From positions 1 through 7,774 of the forward strand of contig CADCTH010000617.1 in NCBI GenBank assembly GCA_902805495.1: a stretch of DNA of 7,774 nt. The letters run 5' to 3'. The position numbers and the translations under genes were made by a program. Positions 1 through 6,416 of this stretch are shown one piece after another. The DNA comes from an uncultured Actinomycetospora sp. (GTDB lineage: Bacteria > Actinomycetota > Actinomycetes > Mycobacteriales > Pseudonocardiaceae). Each line of letters opens with the position of its first letter. Position 1 is the first letter of the stretch. The notes under the pieces were generated by a model, which was given only the letters and a program-made list of their open reading frames with translations, was not told the origin of the DNA and searched no databases.

Positions 1-1804
1 ACTCGTAGGCGATCCGGCGCACGATGTCGCTGGCGAAGCGGTAGCTCGGGCCGTCGGCGACCAGGAAGCCGGCCCGCGTGGCCCGCCCGGCCCGGTGGGC
101 GCACTCCTCCACGTCCGTCCCCGACAGCGCGGCGACATCGTCGAGCCGGAAGGACGTGCCCCAGACCGCGGCCTGCGCGAGCAGCAGCGTGACGTCCTCG
201 GCCGTCGCGGCCAGCCGGCGCGAGAGCGCCTCCTGCAGCGAGCCGGGGATGGCCGGCACCGCGCCGTCGCCGTCGGGGGTCACGCTCTCGGGGTGCCGGA
301 GCAGCTCGCTGACCAGCAGTGGCGAGCCCCCGGTCCACGCCACGAACCGCTCGAGGTCGTGCTCCCGGCCGGCCTGCGCGAGCAATGACCGCACGGCGTC
401 ACGCGAGAGGGCCCCGATCTCGAGGTGCGTCGCCACGTCGCGCAGGGTCGTCGCGGCGCCCGGGGCCTCGGACGTCCGTTCCGTGGCCACGACGAGGACC
501 CGCCGCTCGGTCATCCGCGTGGCCAGGAAGTGCAGCGCCTCGATCGTCTGCTGCCCGGCGTGCTCCAGGTCCTCCACCGCGAGCAGCACCGGGCGCGACG
601 TCGCCACCTGACCGAAGAGCTGCGCCATCGCCTCCAGCGTCCGCCGCCGGCGCAGCTCCGAGGGCGACGTGACCGGCGCGCGCGGCGGGGCGACCTCGGG
701 CACGAGGTCGGCCAGGGCCACCCGCTCCCGCTCGGGGAGCAGGTCGCCGGCGTCGGGGGCCTGCCGCAGCACGATCCCGCGCACGGCCTCGGCGAGGGGC
801 TGCAGGTACAGCGAGCGCTCCGCCTCGGAGCACCGGACGATCTCGACGAGGCCGCCGCTGCGGCGGGCCTCGGCGCGCAGGACCGCGCTCAGCGCGCTCT
901 TGCCGATGCCGGCCTCGCCGGTGATCAGCACGAGCCCACCGTGCCCGCGGGTCGCGGCGGCCCAGGCGCGCGACAGGACCGCGAGCTCGTCCTCCCTGCC
1001 CGGCAGCGCGGACGGGCCCGGGGGACGGGCGGGACGCGGAGCGGGCCCGGTCGGGTCGTGGTCCGGGCGGAGCAGCGCGAGGAACACCTCTCGGGTCGCG
1101 GGGGACGGGTCGGTGCCGAACGCGTCGGCCAGGGTCCGCCGCAGCTGCTCGTACGCGGCGAGGGCGGCGGCGTCCGCACCCCGCCGCTGGTGGGCCCGCA
1201 TCAGGGCGCGGCAGGCGGGCTCGTCGAGCGGGTTCGCGGCCAGCGCGTGGGACGCCTCGTCGATGGCGGCGTCGAGGTCGCCGAGCTCGAGGGCCGCGGT
1301 CCAGCGGACGGCGCGGGCCCGGGCGAGCCCCGTGACCACCTGGTCGCGCACCTCCTCGGCCCACGCGGCGTCCGGCTCGGAGGCGAGCGGGGTGCCGTCG
1401 GCCAGCAGGCCCACGGCGACCTCCGCGCTCGTCGCGGCCAGGGCGTGGCGGCGCTGGGCGAGCTCGCGCTCGGCGGCGGCGACGAGGTCGGCCGCCTCGG
1501 TGACGTCGACCGTAGTGGTGGCGTCGCGCACGAGGCGGTAGGCCCGCGGGTCGCCCTCGATGCGCCCGCGGCCCACCGACCGTCGCAGCCGGCTGACGAG
1601 GGCGGCCAGGTTCCGTTCCGGCTCCGCGGGCCGGCGGCCGGGCCAGAGGAGCTCGGTGAGCACGCCCGTGGGCAGGAAGCGGCCGTGGTGGGCGGCGAGG
1701 ACGCTCAGCAGGCGTTCGGCCTGACCACTCGGGACCGGGCCGTGGACCCCGCCCTCCACCCGGAAGCGGCCGATCAGCCGCAGCCGGATGGTGTCCTGGG
1801 TCAC
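1..1804 (-). CDS. BTAD/AfsR-SARP-type transcriptional regulator with AAA ATPase domain (3' end outside window)
   Basis: Large ATP-dependent transcriptional regulator of the AfsR/SARP type, cut off by the window edge after 601 codons. The frame is open from GTG at 1804, and an in-frame TGA lies 18 codons upstream with no other usable start between. Residues about 8-93 form an OmpR-like winged-helix DNA-binding domain (starts RLRLIGRFRV; WPGRRPAEPERNLAALVSRL is typical). Residues about 98-245 are the bacterial transcriptional activation (BTAD) repeat region, ending in AYEQLRRTLADAFGTDPSP. An AAA_16-type ATPase begins near LPGRE (267-271), with Walker A GEAGIGKS at 296-303 and a Walker B-like VLLAVEDLEHA at 406-416. 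Known relatives bind DNA through the winged helix and use the ATPase for switching. The missing part could carry TPRs or a LuxR helix-turn-helix. Its target is unknown: no biosynthetic gene cluster is visible, and the neighbouring membrane genes or genes beyond base 1 are candidates. The family call is firm; a specific role is not. Confidence 0.9.
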   Translation of the reverse strand, partial: MTQDTIRLRLIGRFRVEGGVHGPVPSGQAERLLSVLAAHHGRFLPTGVLTELLWPGRRPAEPERNLAALVSRLRRSVGRGRIEGDPRAYRLVRDATTTVDVTEAADLVAAAERELAQRRHALAATSAEVAVGLLADGTPLASEPDAAWAEEVRDQVVTGLARARAVRWTAALELGDLDAAIDEASHALAANPLDEPACRALMRAHQRRGADAAALAAYEQLRRTLADAFGTDPSPATREVFLALLRPDHDPTGPAPRPARPPGPSALPGREDELAVLSRAWAAATRGHGGLVLITGEAGIGKSALSAVLRAEARRSGGLVEIVRCSEAERSLYLQPLAEAVRGIVLRQAPDAGDLLPERERVALADLVPEVAPPRAPVTSPSELRRRRTLEAMAQLFGQVATSRPVLLAVEDLEHAGQQTIEALHFLATRMTERRVLVVATERTSEAPGAATTLRDVATHLEIGALSRDAVRSLLAQAGREHDLERFVAWTGGSPLLVSELLRHPESVTPDGDGAVPAIPGSLQEALSRRLAATAEDVTLLLAQAAVWGTSFRLDDVAALSGTDVEECAHRAGRATRAGFLVADGPSYRFASDIVRRIAYE

Positions 1805-1811
1805 CCGGGTG

Positions 1812-1817
1812 ATCGTA
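1812..1817 (-). promoter_or_regulatory. Possible -10 element for a leaderless BTAD-regulator transcript
   Basis: On the minus strand TACGAT lies 7 bases upstream of the GTG start at 1804, the spacing expected when transcription begins at the start codon itself. No Shine-Dalgarno sequence is visible before this GTG, which fits a leaderless message. No good -35 hexamer is found 16-18 bases upstream, so this is weak and the gene may instead be read from the upstream membrane-protein operon, whose stop is 65 bases away. Confidence 0.25.
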
Positions 1818-1869
1818 CGGCGCGCCGCCGACGGCGTCGCCCGTCAGCGCCGCCCGCAGCCGTTCGTCG

Positions 1870-2175
1870 TCAGTTCCCCGGCCATTCGCCGCTCCAGCGC
1901 TGGAACGCGCGGGCACCGCCGCGGTCGACGAGCACCTTCACGACCGCGAAGATCGCGCCCTGCATCCCGGCGGCGAACAGGATGGTCTTGAGGTCGGCGC
2001 CCGAATCCAGGGCGTTGGGCGGATCGTCCGGCGCCTGCGGCGGTGCGGCGCGCTGCCACACCTTCTTGAACACCAGGTTGGCGACCAGGCCCCCGAGGAT
2101 CGAGCTCACGATCCCGACCGGGCGGTAGAGGATCTTCGCGCTCGTGCTGGCCGCCGCGTCCGTCTGCTGGCTCAT
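1870..2175 (-). CDS. DUF4235 family small membrane protein
   Basis: A 101-residue protein matching the actinobacterial DUF4235 family, whose function is unknown. After a short polar N-terminus comes the typical AKILYRPVGIVSSILGGLVA segment (about 13-32, first membrane helix), then VFKKVW and a proline/aspartate-rich loop. A second hydrophobic stretch, LKTILFAAGMQGAIFAVVKVLVDRGGA (about 62-88), follows, and the protein ends in a W-containing basic tail (FQRWSGEWPGN). Length and organisation are normal for the family. The ATG overlaps the stop of the upstream DUF3618 gene in an ATGA (2172-2175), so the two are very likely translationally coupled. It is the last of three overlapping small membrane genes. 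The family assignment rests on recognition of the conserved LYRPVG and GMQGAIFA segments. Confidence 0.88.
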   Translation of the reverse strand: MSQQTDAAASTSAKILYRPVGIVSSILGGLVANLVFKKVWQRAAPPQAPDDPPNALDSGADLKTILFAAGMQGAIFAVVKVLVDRGGARAFQRWSGEWPGN

Positions 2176-2513
2176 CCCCGCACCTTCTTCCAGATGACCC
2201 GCAGCACGACCACGACGCCGACACCGGCGGCGACCTTGATCGCGATCGAGCGGGCCTCCGGGGTGAGGTTGCCGTGCTCGTCGGTCGCGGCGTCCCGGGT
2301 CTGCTGGAACACGTCGATGCCGCGCTGCTTGGCGTCCTCGAGGGAGTCGCGGGCCTGGGCCTTGACGTCGAGCTTCTGGCTCAGGGCCTCGACGGTGTCG
2401 CCGAGCTCGGCGCGGGTGGCCTCGATGTCGGCGACCAGTTCCTCGGGCGTCGCGTCCGGCCCCGGAGGCGGGGTGCGGGCGCCGGTGGGGGTCTCAGGAC
2501 CGGGTGTGGTCAC
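2172..2513 (-). CDS. DUF3618 family membrane-anchored protein
   Basis: A 113-residue protein of the DUF3618 family, common in actinobacteria and of unknown biochemical role. Residues 1-22 are proline-rich and probably disordered. The family core is DIEATRAELGDTVEALSQKL (29-48), an amphipathic helix that continues through VKAQARDSLEDAKQRG. One hydrophobic segment (about 91-106, AIKVAAGVGVVVVLRV) precedes a basic end (WKKVRG), consistent with a tail-anchored protein with a cytoplasmic helical domain. The start is GTG at 2513, supported by a perfect AGGAGG at 2523-2528, 9 bases upstream. The first 20 bases overlap the end of the holin-family gene, and the stop overlaps the DUF4235 start by 4 bases. 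This packing indicates one operon and suggests the three proteins act together at the membrane. Confidence 0.9.
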   Translation of the reverse strand: MTTPGPETPTGARTPPPGPDATPEELVADIEATRAELGDTVEALSQKLDVKAQARDSLEDAKQRGIDVFQQTRDAATDEHGNLTPEARSIAIKVAAGVGVVVVLRVIWKKVRG

Positions 2514-2925
2514 GGTGACGGGCCTCCTGTACCTGCTCGACGTCGCGGGCGACGTTGTCGACGGTGCGCTGCGGGGTCGGCGACACCTGCTCGACCTCCT
2601 TCTTGCCCAGCAGCGCCGCCACGCCGGCGGCCACGAACAGCACCGCCGTCACGATCAGCGCCGACGCCCACAGCGGCAGCACCAGGGCCAGCGCGATGAT
2701 CGCGGTGGCGATGGCGGCGCCGAGGCCGTAGAGGGCGAGCAGGCCGGCGCCGCCGAGCAGGCCCGCGCCCTTCCCGGCCTGGCGGGCGGTGTTCTTCAGC
2801 TCCACCTGGGCGAGCGCCAGCTCGTCGCGGACGAGCCGCGAGGTCTGCTCGGAGAGCCGGGTCATCAGTTCCCCGACGGACGGCTCGGCCGCCGGCGACG
2901 CTCGTTCCGGCACGCGGTTGCTCAT
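2494..2925 (-). CDS. Phage-holin-family (DUF1469-like) membrane protein
   Basis: A 143-residue protein of the actinobacterial 'phage holin family' (Phage_holin_3_6/DUF1469-like). Residues 16-50 form an amphipathic helix (SVGELMTRLSEQTSRLVRDE, then LALAQVELK). Two adjacent membrane segments follow at about 54-83 and 86-107, separated by PLW, and then a charged tail (KKEVEQVSP onward). The family name comes from similarity to holins, but chromosomal members next to DUF3618 genes are not known to lyse cells, and no endolysin or phage gene is nearby. The ATG at 2925 is chosen over an in-frame start 23 codons upstream because AGGAG at 2933-2937 sits 7 bases before it and the extra residues are Arg/Pro-rich and unlike the family. 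This is the first gene of the three-gene membrane operon. Confidence 0.88.
   Translation of the reverse strand: MSNRVPERASPAAEPSVGELMTRLSEQTSRLVRDELALAQVELKNTARQAGKGAGLLGGAGLLALYGLGAAIATAIIALALVLPLWASALIVTAVLFVAAGVAALLGKKEVEQVSPTPQRTVDNVARDVEQVQEARHRDHTRS
2523..2528 (-). promoter_or_regulatory. Ribosome binding site of the DUF3618 gene, inside the holin-family gene
   Basis: A consensus AGGAGG on the minus strand, 9 bases upstream of the GTG at 2513 and within the coding end of the preceding gene. It supports the GTG start and independent ribosome loading despite the 20-base overlap. Confidence 0.7.
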
Positions 2926-2932
2926 CAGCTCA

Positions 2933-2937
2933 CTCCT
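2933..2937 (-). promoter_or_regulatory. Ribosome binding site fixing the holin-family gene start
   Basis: AGGAG on the minus strand, 7 bases upstream of the ATG at 2925. It decides the start against the longer open frame beginning at 2994. Confidence 0.7.
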
Positions 2938-3031
2938 GGGGGACGGCGCACGGGGTCGGCCCGGCCCGCGCGTGAACGGGGCCCTGGACGACACGCGGGG
3001 GTGCCCAGCGCCCCGCCGCCGTACGCGCCCG

Positions 3032-4357
3032 TCAGACCGGGAGCGTTTCGCCCCTGCGCAACGCCGCCAGGTACGGGTCCGGCGAGAACAGCGCCGCGAC
3101 GATCGTGATCAGCACCATCGCCGACATGTAGACCGCGATCCAGCCCCAGCCGCCGGTCGCGTCCAGCAGCGCTGTGGCGATCACCGGGGCCAGCCCGCCC
3201 GCGAACACGCTCGCGCCCTGGGCCCCGATCGACGCCCCGCTGTAGCGCACCTCCGGCTCGAACAGCTCGGAGAAGTAGGCGGGCTGCGGCGCGTAGACCG
3301 CGGAGTTGCCGATGTTCACCGCCACCACGGTGGCCAGCACGATCCAGGGCAGCGACCGCGTGTCCAGCGCCCAGAAGTACGGCCAGCTCATGGCGAGCAG
3401 CACCAGCGAGCCCCACAGCACCACCGGCCGTCGCCCGAACCGGTCGCAGGCCCAGCCGTAGAACGGGATGCTGACCAGCCCCAGGGCCGAGGAGACGATG
3501 ACCGCGAGCAGCAGGTCGTTGCGCGCCAGCCCGAGCACGACCGTGCCGTAGGTCAGGACGAACGTGGTGTGGATGTAGAACGTGCTGTTCTCGGCGAACC
3601 GCAGGCCCGCGGCCCGCAGGACGTTCAGCGGCTGGCGGCGCAGCACCGCGATCACCGGCTGCCGCTCGATCTTCCCGGCGCTCTTGGCCGCCTCGAAGAC
3701 CGGGGACTCGGCCACGCGGAGGCGGATCACGATGCCGACGACGACCAGCACGATCGAGGCGAGGAACGGCAGCCGCCAGCCCCAGGACAGGAACGCCTCG
3801 TCGGACAGCACCGCGGACACGATGAGCAGCGAGAGGTTCGCGGTGAGCATGCCGGCCGGCACCCCCGTCTGCGGGAAGCTGCCGAAGAAGCCGCGGCGGT
3901 TCGGCGGCGCGTACTCGACCGCCATCACCGCGGCCGCGCCCCACTCGCCCCCCAGGCCGATGCCCTGCACGATCCGCAGCAGCACGAGCAGGATCGGCGC
4001 GGCGACGCCGATGGTCGCGTAGGTCGGCAGCAGCCCGACGAGGAACGTGCCGCCGCCCATCATCACGACGGACAGGACGAGCATCGACTTGCGCCCGATC
4101 CGGTCCCCGAAGTGCGCGAAGATCACGCCGCCGAACGGGCGGGCGACGAAGCCGACCCCGAACGTCGACAGCGCCAGCAGCGTGCCGGTGAGCGGGTTCG
4201 CCGAGGGGAAGAAGAGCTTGCCGAACACCAGGGCGGCCGCCGCGCCGTAGACGAAGAAGTCGAACCACTCGATGGACGTGCCGATCAGCGTGGCGCCCGC
4301 GACGCGGCGGGTCTCCTTCGCCGTCGGGGCCGGCCGTGCGCTCGTGGCAGGTTGCAT
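3032..4357 (-). CDS. MFS transporter, metabolite:H+ symporter (MHS) family
   Basis: A 441-residue, probably 12-helix cytoplasmic-membrane transporter of the metabolite:H+ symporter branch of the major facilitator superfamily (relatives include ShiA, ProP and KgtP). Such proteins import small organic acids or betaines with protons. The N-terminus has the MHS hallmark GTSIEWFDFFVYG (26-38), with charged E30 and D33 in helix 1. The helix 2-3 loop motif is GDRIGRK (84-90), followed by LLRIVQGIGLGGEWGAA and PNRRGFFGSFPQTGVPAG, both typical of the family. A second loop motif, CDRFGRRP, appears in the C-terminal half. The open frame extends to 4483, but ATG at 4357 is preferred: it gives the normal short N-terminus, whereas the extension is Arg/Ser-rich and unlike the family. 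The substrate cannot be read from the sequence, and no catabolic enzyme gene lies beside it. It is separated by 106 bases from the downstream membrane operon and by 142 from Ku, so it is probably its own unit. Confidence 0.92.
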   Translation of the reverse strand: MQPATSARPAPTAKETRRVAGATLIGTSIEWFDFFVYGAAAALVFGKLFFPSANPLTGTLLALSTFGVGFVARPFGGVIFAHFGDRIGRKSMLVLSVVMMGGGTFLVGLLPTYATIGVAAPILLVLLRIVQGIGLGGEWGAAAVMAVEYAPPNRRGFFGSFPQTGVPAGMLTANLSLLIVSAVLSDEAFLSWGWRLPFLASIVLVVVGIVIRLRVAESPVFEAAKSAGKIERQPVIAVLRRQPLNVLRAAGLRFAENSTFYIHTTFVLTYGTVVLGLARNDLLLAVIVSSALGLVSIPFYGWACDRFGRRPVVLWGSLVLLAMSWPYFWALDTRSLPWIVLATVVAVNIGNSAVYAPQPAYFSELFEPEVRYSGASIGAQGASVFAGGLAPVIATALLDATGGWGWIAVYMSAMVLITIVAALFSPDPYLAALRRGETLPV

Positions 4358-4404
4358 CGTCAGGACCCCCGGCCGTCCGCAGTGCGATGATCGGCTTCCG
4401 TCTG

Positions 4405-4418
4405 TGACGCGCATCATA
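4405..4418 (-). promoter_or_regulatory. Possible MHS transporter promoter -10 overlapping a near-palindrome
   Basis: On the minus strand TATGAT (4413-4418) differs from the -10 consensus by one base and would place the transcript start about 50 bases before the ATG at 4357. It overlaps TGATGCGCGTCA (4405-4416), which is palindromic except for one base pair (TGAYGCGCRTCA) and could be an operator half-overlapping the promoter. The -35 region 17 bases upstream is poor, so the call is tentative. Confidence 0.3.
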
Positions 4419-4472
4419 CGAAGCGGTGTCCTCGATCCACCAGGGTCGCGGATCCGCCACCGGGAGGTGCAG

Positions 4473-4498
4473 GGCCCGCCCACACCCGAGACCGGGCC
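4473..4498 (-). terminator. Possible hairpin downstream of Ku, no U-tract
   Basis: The inverted repeat GGCCCG / CGGGCC (4473-4478 and 4493-4498) can form a 6-pair GC stem with a 14-base loop. An alternative CCCG / CGGG hairpin with a 4-base loop (4485-4496) competes with it. It starts 2 bases past the Ku stop on the minus strand. There is no run of T after it, and GC-rich DNA forms such stems by chance, so termination here is only possible. Confidence 0.25.
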
Positions 4499-4499
4499 G

Positions 4500-5498
4500 T
4501 CAGGAGGCCCGCGCGGACGACCTCGCCTCGGCGACGGCGCGCGCCAGCTCGTCGCGGTTCATCGTCGACCGGCCGGAGATGTCCAGCTCCCGCGCCCGCC
4601 GGGACAGTTCGGCCTTGCTCAGGGTGGCCAGGTCGTCGCCGTCGTCGCCGCCGCGGTCGTCGTCCCCGCCGGCGCTCCCTCCGCCGTCGGGTCCGTCACC
4701 CCCGCCCGACGCATCCTGGCCCCCGGCGGCCTCGACGCCGCGGCGCAGGGCCTCGAGCAGGCCGCCGACGTCGGTGGCCTCGGCGGGCGCCTCCGCGGGC
4801 ACGACCTCGCGGCCCCCGCGCTTTTCGGCGATGAGCTGCTCGACGCGCTCGGTGTAGGTGTCCTCGTACTGGTCGGGCTTCCACGTCGTCGTCATGGCAC
4901 CGACGAGCTGGATCGCCGTGTCGAGCTCCTGCTGCTTCGGCTCGTCGTGCACCGGGAGCGCGGAGAGCTGCTCGGTGGGGTCGCGGACCTCGTCGGCCCA
5001 GAACAGCGTCTGCAGCGCCAGCACGTCGCCGTCGGCGCGCAGCGCGGCGAGGTGCTCGCGGCCGTGCATGGTGACGGTGGCGATGCCGGCGCGGTTGCTC
5101 TGCGCCAGCGCCCGGCACAGCAGCCCGTAGGAGTGCGTGTACCGCTCGTCGCTCGGCGCCACCCAGTAGGTGCGGTCGAAGTACACCGGGTCGATGTCGG
5201 CGAGGTCGACGAACTCGACCACGTCGATGGCCTGGGAGCGGCCGGGCGCGATCTCGCGGAGCTCGTCGGGCTCCACGACGACGATCTCGCCCTCGACCTC
5301 GCGTCCCTTGACGATGTCGTCGTTCGGCACCAGGTCGCCGGTGCGCTCGTCCACCCGCTGCACGCGGACGCGGTCGGAGGTGCCGCGGACGTACTGGTGG
5401 AAGTGGATCGTGTGGTCCTCGGTCGCGCTGTAGAGCCCGACCGGGATCGTCACGAGGCCGAACGTGATCGCCCCGCTCCAGACCGCCCGTGGTGCCAT
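4500..5498 (-). CDS. ku: Ku protein, non-homologous end joining, with C-terminal SAP-like tail
   Basis: Bacterial Ku, the homodimeric ring that binds double-strand DNA ends and recruits the LigD ligase in non-homologous end joining. The 332-residue protein begins with the family's MAPRAVWSGAITFGLVTIPV and continues through a full Ku core (roughly 1-250). Recognisable blocks are GLYSATEDHTIHFHQ, YFDRTYWVAP, GLLCRALAQSNRAGIATVTM and LFWADEVRDP. After the core, instead of the lysine-rich tail of mycobacterial Ku, there is a Gly/Asp-rich linker (about 258-290) and a short helical module, ATLSKAELSRRARELDISGR followed by STMNRDELARAVAEA (about 291-325), resembling SAP/HeH or Rho-N DNA-binding folds. 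The ATG at 5498 is supported by GGGAG at 5505-5509, 6 bases upstream. No ligD or second ku is in the window. The gene is divergent from rsbQ. The Ku identity is secure; the tail fold is inference. Confidence 0.96.
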   Translation of the reverse strand: MAPRAVWSGAITFGLVTIPVGLYSATEDHTIHFHQYVRGTSDRVRVQRVDERTGDLVPNDDIVKGREVEGEIVVVEPDELREIAPGRSQAIDVVEFVDLADIDPVYFDRTYWVAPSDERYTHSYGLLCRALAQSNRAGIATVTMHGREHLAALRADGDVLALQTLFWADEVRDPTEQLSALPVHDEPKQQELDTAIQLVGAMTTTWKPDQYEDTYTERVEQLIAEKRGGREVVPAEAPAEATDVGGLLEALRRGVEAAGGQDASGGGDGPDGGGSAGGDDDRGGDDGDDLATLSKAELSRRARELDISGRSTMNRDELARAVAEARSSARAS

Positions 5499-5504
5499 CG
5501 CCGT

Positions 5505-5509
5505 CTCCC
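5505..5509 (-). promoter_or_regulatory. Ribosome binding site of ku
   Basis: GGGAG on the minus strand, 6 bases before the ATG at 5498, agreeing with the conserved N-terminus of the Ku family. Confidence 0.55.
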
Positions 5510-5570
5510 GTCCTCGCTACCAGACCTCGTGTACCCAGCCACCGCGGCGGGACGGCAGACAGGAGAGCGA

Positions 5571-5605
5571 TTGGTCCGGCGAGGACTCGCTGCGACAATC
5601 GTCCG
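5571..5605 (+). promoter_or_regulatory. Probable rsbQ promoter giving a leaderless transcript
   Basis: A -35-like TTGGTC (5571-5576), a 17-base spacer ending in an extended -10 TGC (5591-5593), and a -10-like GACAAT (5594-5599) precede the GTG at 5606 by only 6 bases. Transcription from such a promoter would begin at or next to the start codon. No Shine-Dalgarno sequence is present near that GTG, in keeping with a leaderless mRNA, which is common in actinobacteria. It matches a housekeeping-type promoter rather than the GTTT/GGGTA form used by SigB/SigF-type factors. Predicted by eye only. Confidence 0.45.
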
Positions 5606-6415
5606 GTGGATGTGAGGACCCGGAACCGGGTGTCCGTCGCAGGGGGCGCGGGTGGCCCCACGCTCCTGTTCGCCCACGGGTTCGGCTGCGACCAGTCGAT
5701 GTGGCGGCTGGTCACCCCCGCGTTCGAGCGCGACCACCGGGTCGTCCTCTTCGACCACGTCGGCGCCGGTGGCTCGGACCTCTCGGCCTGGAGCCCCACG
5801 CGGTACGCCTCGCTGGAGGGGTACGCCCGCGACGTCCTGGCGATCTGCGAGGAGCTCGACCTGCGCGACGTCGTGTTCGTCGGGCACTCGGTGAGCGCGA
5901 TGATCGGCGTCCTGGCCGCCGTACGGGAGCCGGACCGTTTCGCCGGACTGGTCCTCGTCGGGCCGTCGCCCCGCTACGTGGACGACCCGCCGTACCGGGG
6001 CGGCTTCGAGGCGGCGGACATCGAGGAGCTCCTCGAGTCGCTGGACAGCAACTATCTGGGCTGGTCGGCGGCCATGGCGCCGGCGATCGTCGGCAATCCC
6101 GACCGTCCCGAGCTCGGCGAGGAGCTGACCAACAGCTTCTGCCGCACGGACCCCTCGATCGCCCTCCACTTCGCCCGGGTCACCTTCACCTCCGACAACC
6201 GCGACGACCTCGGCCGCGTCGACGTGCCGTGCCTGGTCCTGCAGTCCCGCGAGGACGTCATCGCCCCGCTCGAGGTGGGCGAGTTCGTGCACTCCCGAAT
6301 CCCCGACAGCACCCTGGTCGTCCTCGGCGCCACGGGCCACTGTCCGAACCTCAGCGCGCCGGGCCAGGTCGTCGGGGCGATCCAGGACTGGCTCCCGGCT
6401 CTCGCGGTCGCGTGA
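5606..6415 (+). CDS. rsbQ: RsbQ-like alpha/beta hydrolase, partner of the RsbP phosphatase
   Basis: An alpha/beta hydrolase of the RsbQ group, related to the plant D14/KAI2 receptors. In Bacillus subtilis RsbQ is required to activate the RsbP phosphatase under energy stress, probably through a small hydrophobic ligand. Here the protein has 269 residues, the same as B. subtilis RsbQ. The triad is intact: nucleophile S95 in GHSVSAMIG, D217 in SREDVIAP and H245 in GHCPNLS, each within two positions of the Bacillus residues. HGFGCDQSMW (24-33) supplies the oxyanion-hole region, and FARVTFTSDNRDDL is also group-typical. The GTG at 5606 gives the expected MDVRTRNRVSV beginning. An upstream in-frame ATG at 5489 would add 39 Arg/Pro-rich residues and overlap ku, so it is rejected. 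The gene ends one base before rsbP, indicating translational coupling. Other alpha/beta hydrolase functions are unlikely given the neighbour. Confidence 0.93.
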   Translation: MDVRTRNRVSVAGGAGGPTLLFAHGFGCDQSMWRLVTPAFERDHRVVLFDHVGAGGSDLSAWSPTRYASLEGYARDVLAICEELDLRDVVFVGHSVSAMIGVLAAVREPDRFAGLVLVGPSPRYVDDPPYRGGFEAADIEELLESLDSNYLGWSAAMAPAIVGNPDRPELGEELTNSFCRTDPSIALHFARVTFTSDNRDDLGRVDVPCLVLQSREDVIAPLEVGEFVHSRIPDSTLVVLGATGHCPNLSAPGQVVGAIQDWLPALAVA

Positions 6416-6416
6416 C

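Noticed and set aside
399..1916. 505-codon minus-strand open frame with an internal start
   Set aside because: It is out of frame with the real regulator that starts at 1804 and runs off the window. The product is low-complexity Arg/Pro/Gly.
425..2128. 567-codon plus-strand open frame opposite the BTAD regulator
   Set aside because: It is antisense to a gene with clear winged-helix, BTAD and Walker motifs. Its product is Arg/Gly/Ala-rich with no family features, as expected of a GC-driven shadow frame.
2494..2925. Prophage or lysis cassette suggested by the holin-family name
   Set aside because: No endolysin, structural phage gene, integrase or attachment repeat is visible; the neighbours are ordinary chromosomal families.
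2926..3031. Terminator after the MHS transporter
   Set aside because: Several short GC stems can be drawn, but none is clearly stronger than chance at this GC content and there is no T-run.
2789..4390. 533-codon plus-strand open frame opposite the MHS transporter
   Set aside because: The opposite strand encodes a complete MFS protein with signature motifs; this product is Arg/His/Asp-rich with no recognisable domain.
5489..5605. Upstream extension of rsbQ to ATG at 5489
   Set aside because: It would add 39 Arg/Pro-rich residues, overlap the ku start and break agreement with the 269-residue RsbQ length.
5499..5605. SigB/SigF-type promoter (GGGTA element) for ku
   Set aside because: A GGGTA occurs on the minus strand, but no GTTT-like -35 lies at the needed 14-17 base distance.
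4272..5615. 447-codon plus-strand open frame opposite ku
   Set aside because: It is antisense to an intact Ku core. The valine/leucine-rich product is a mirror of Asp/Glu-rich codons and has no homologous features.
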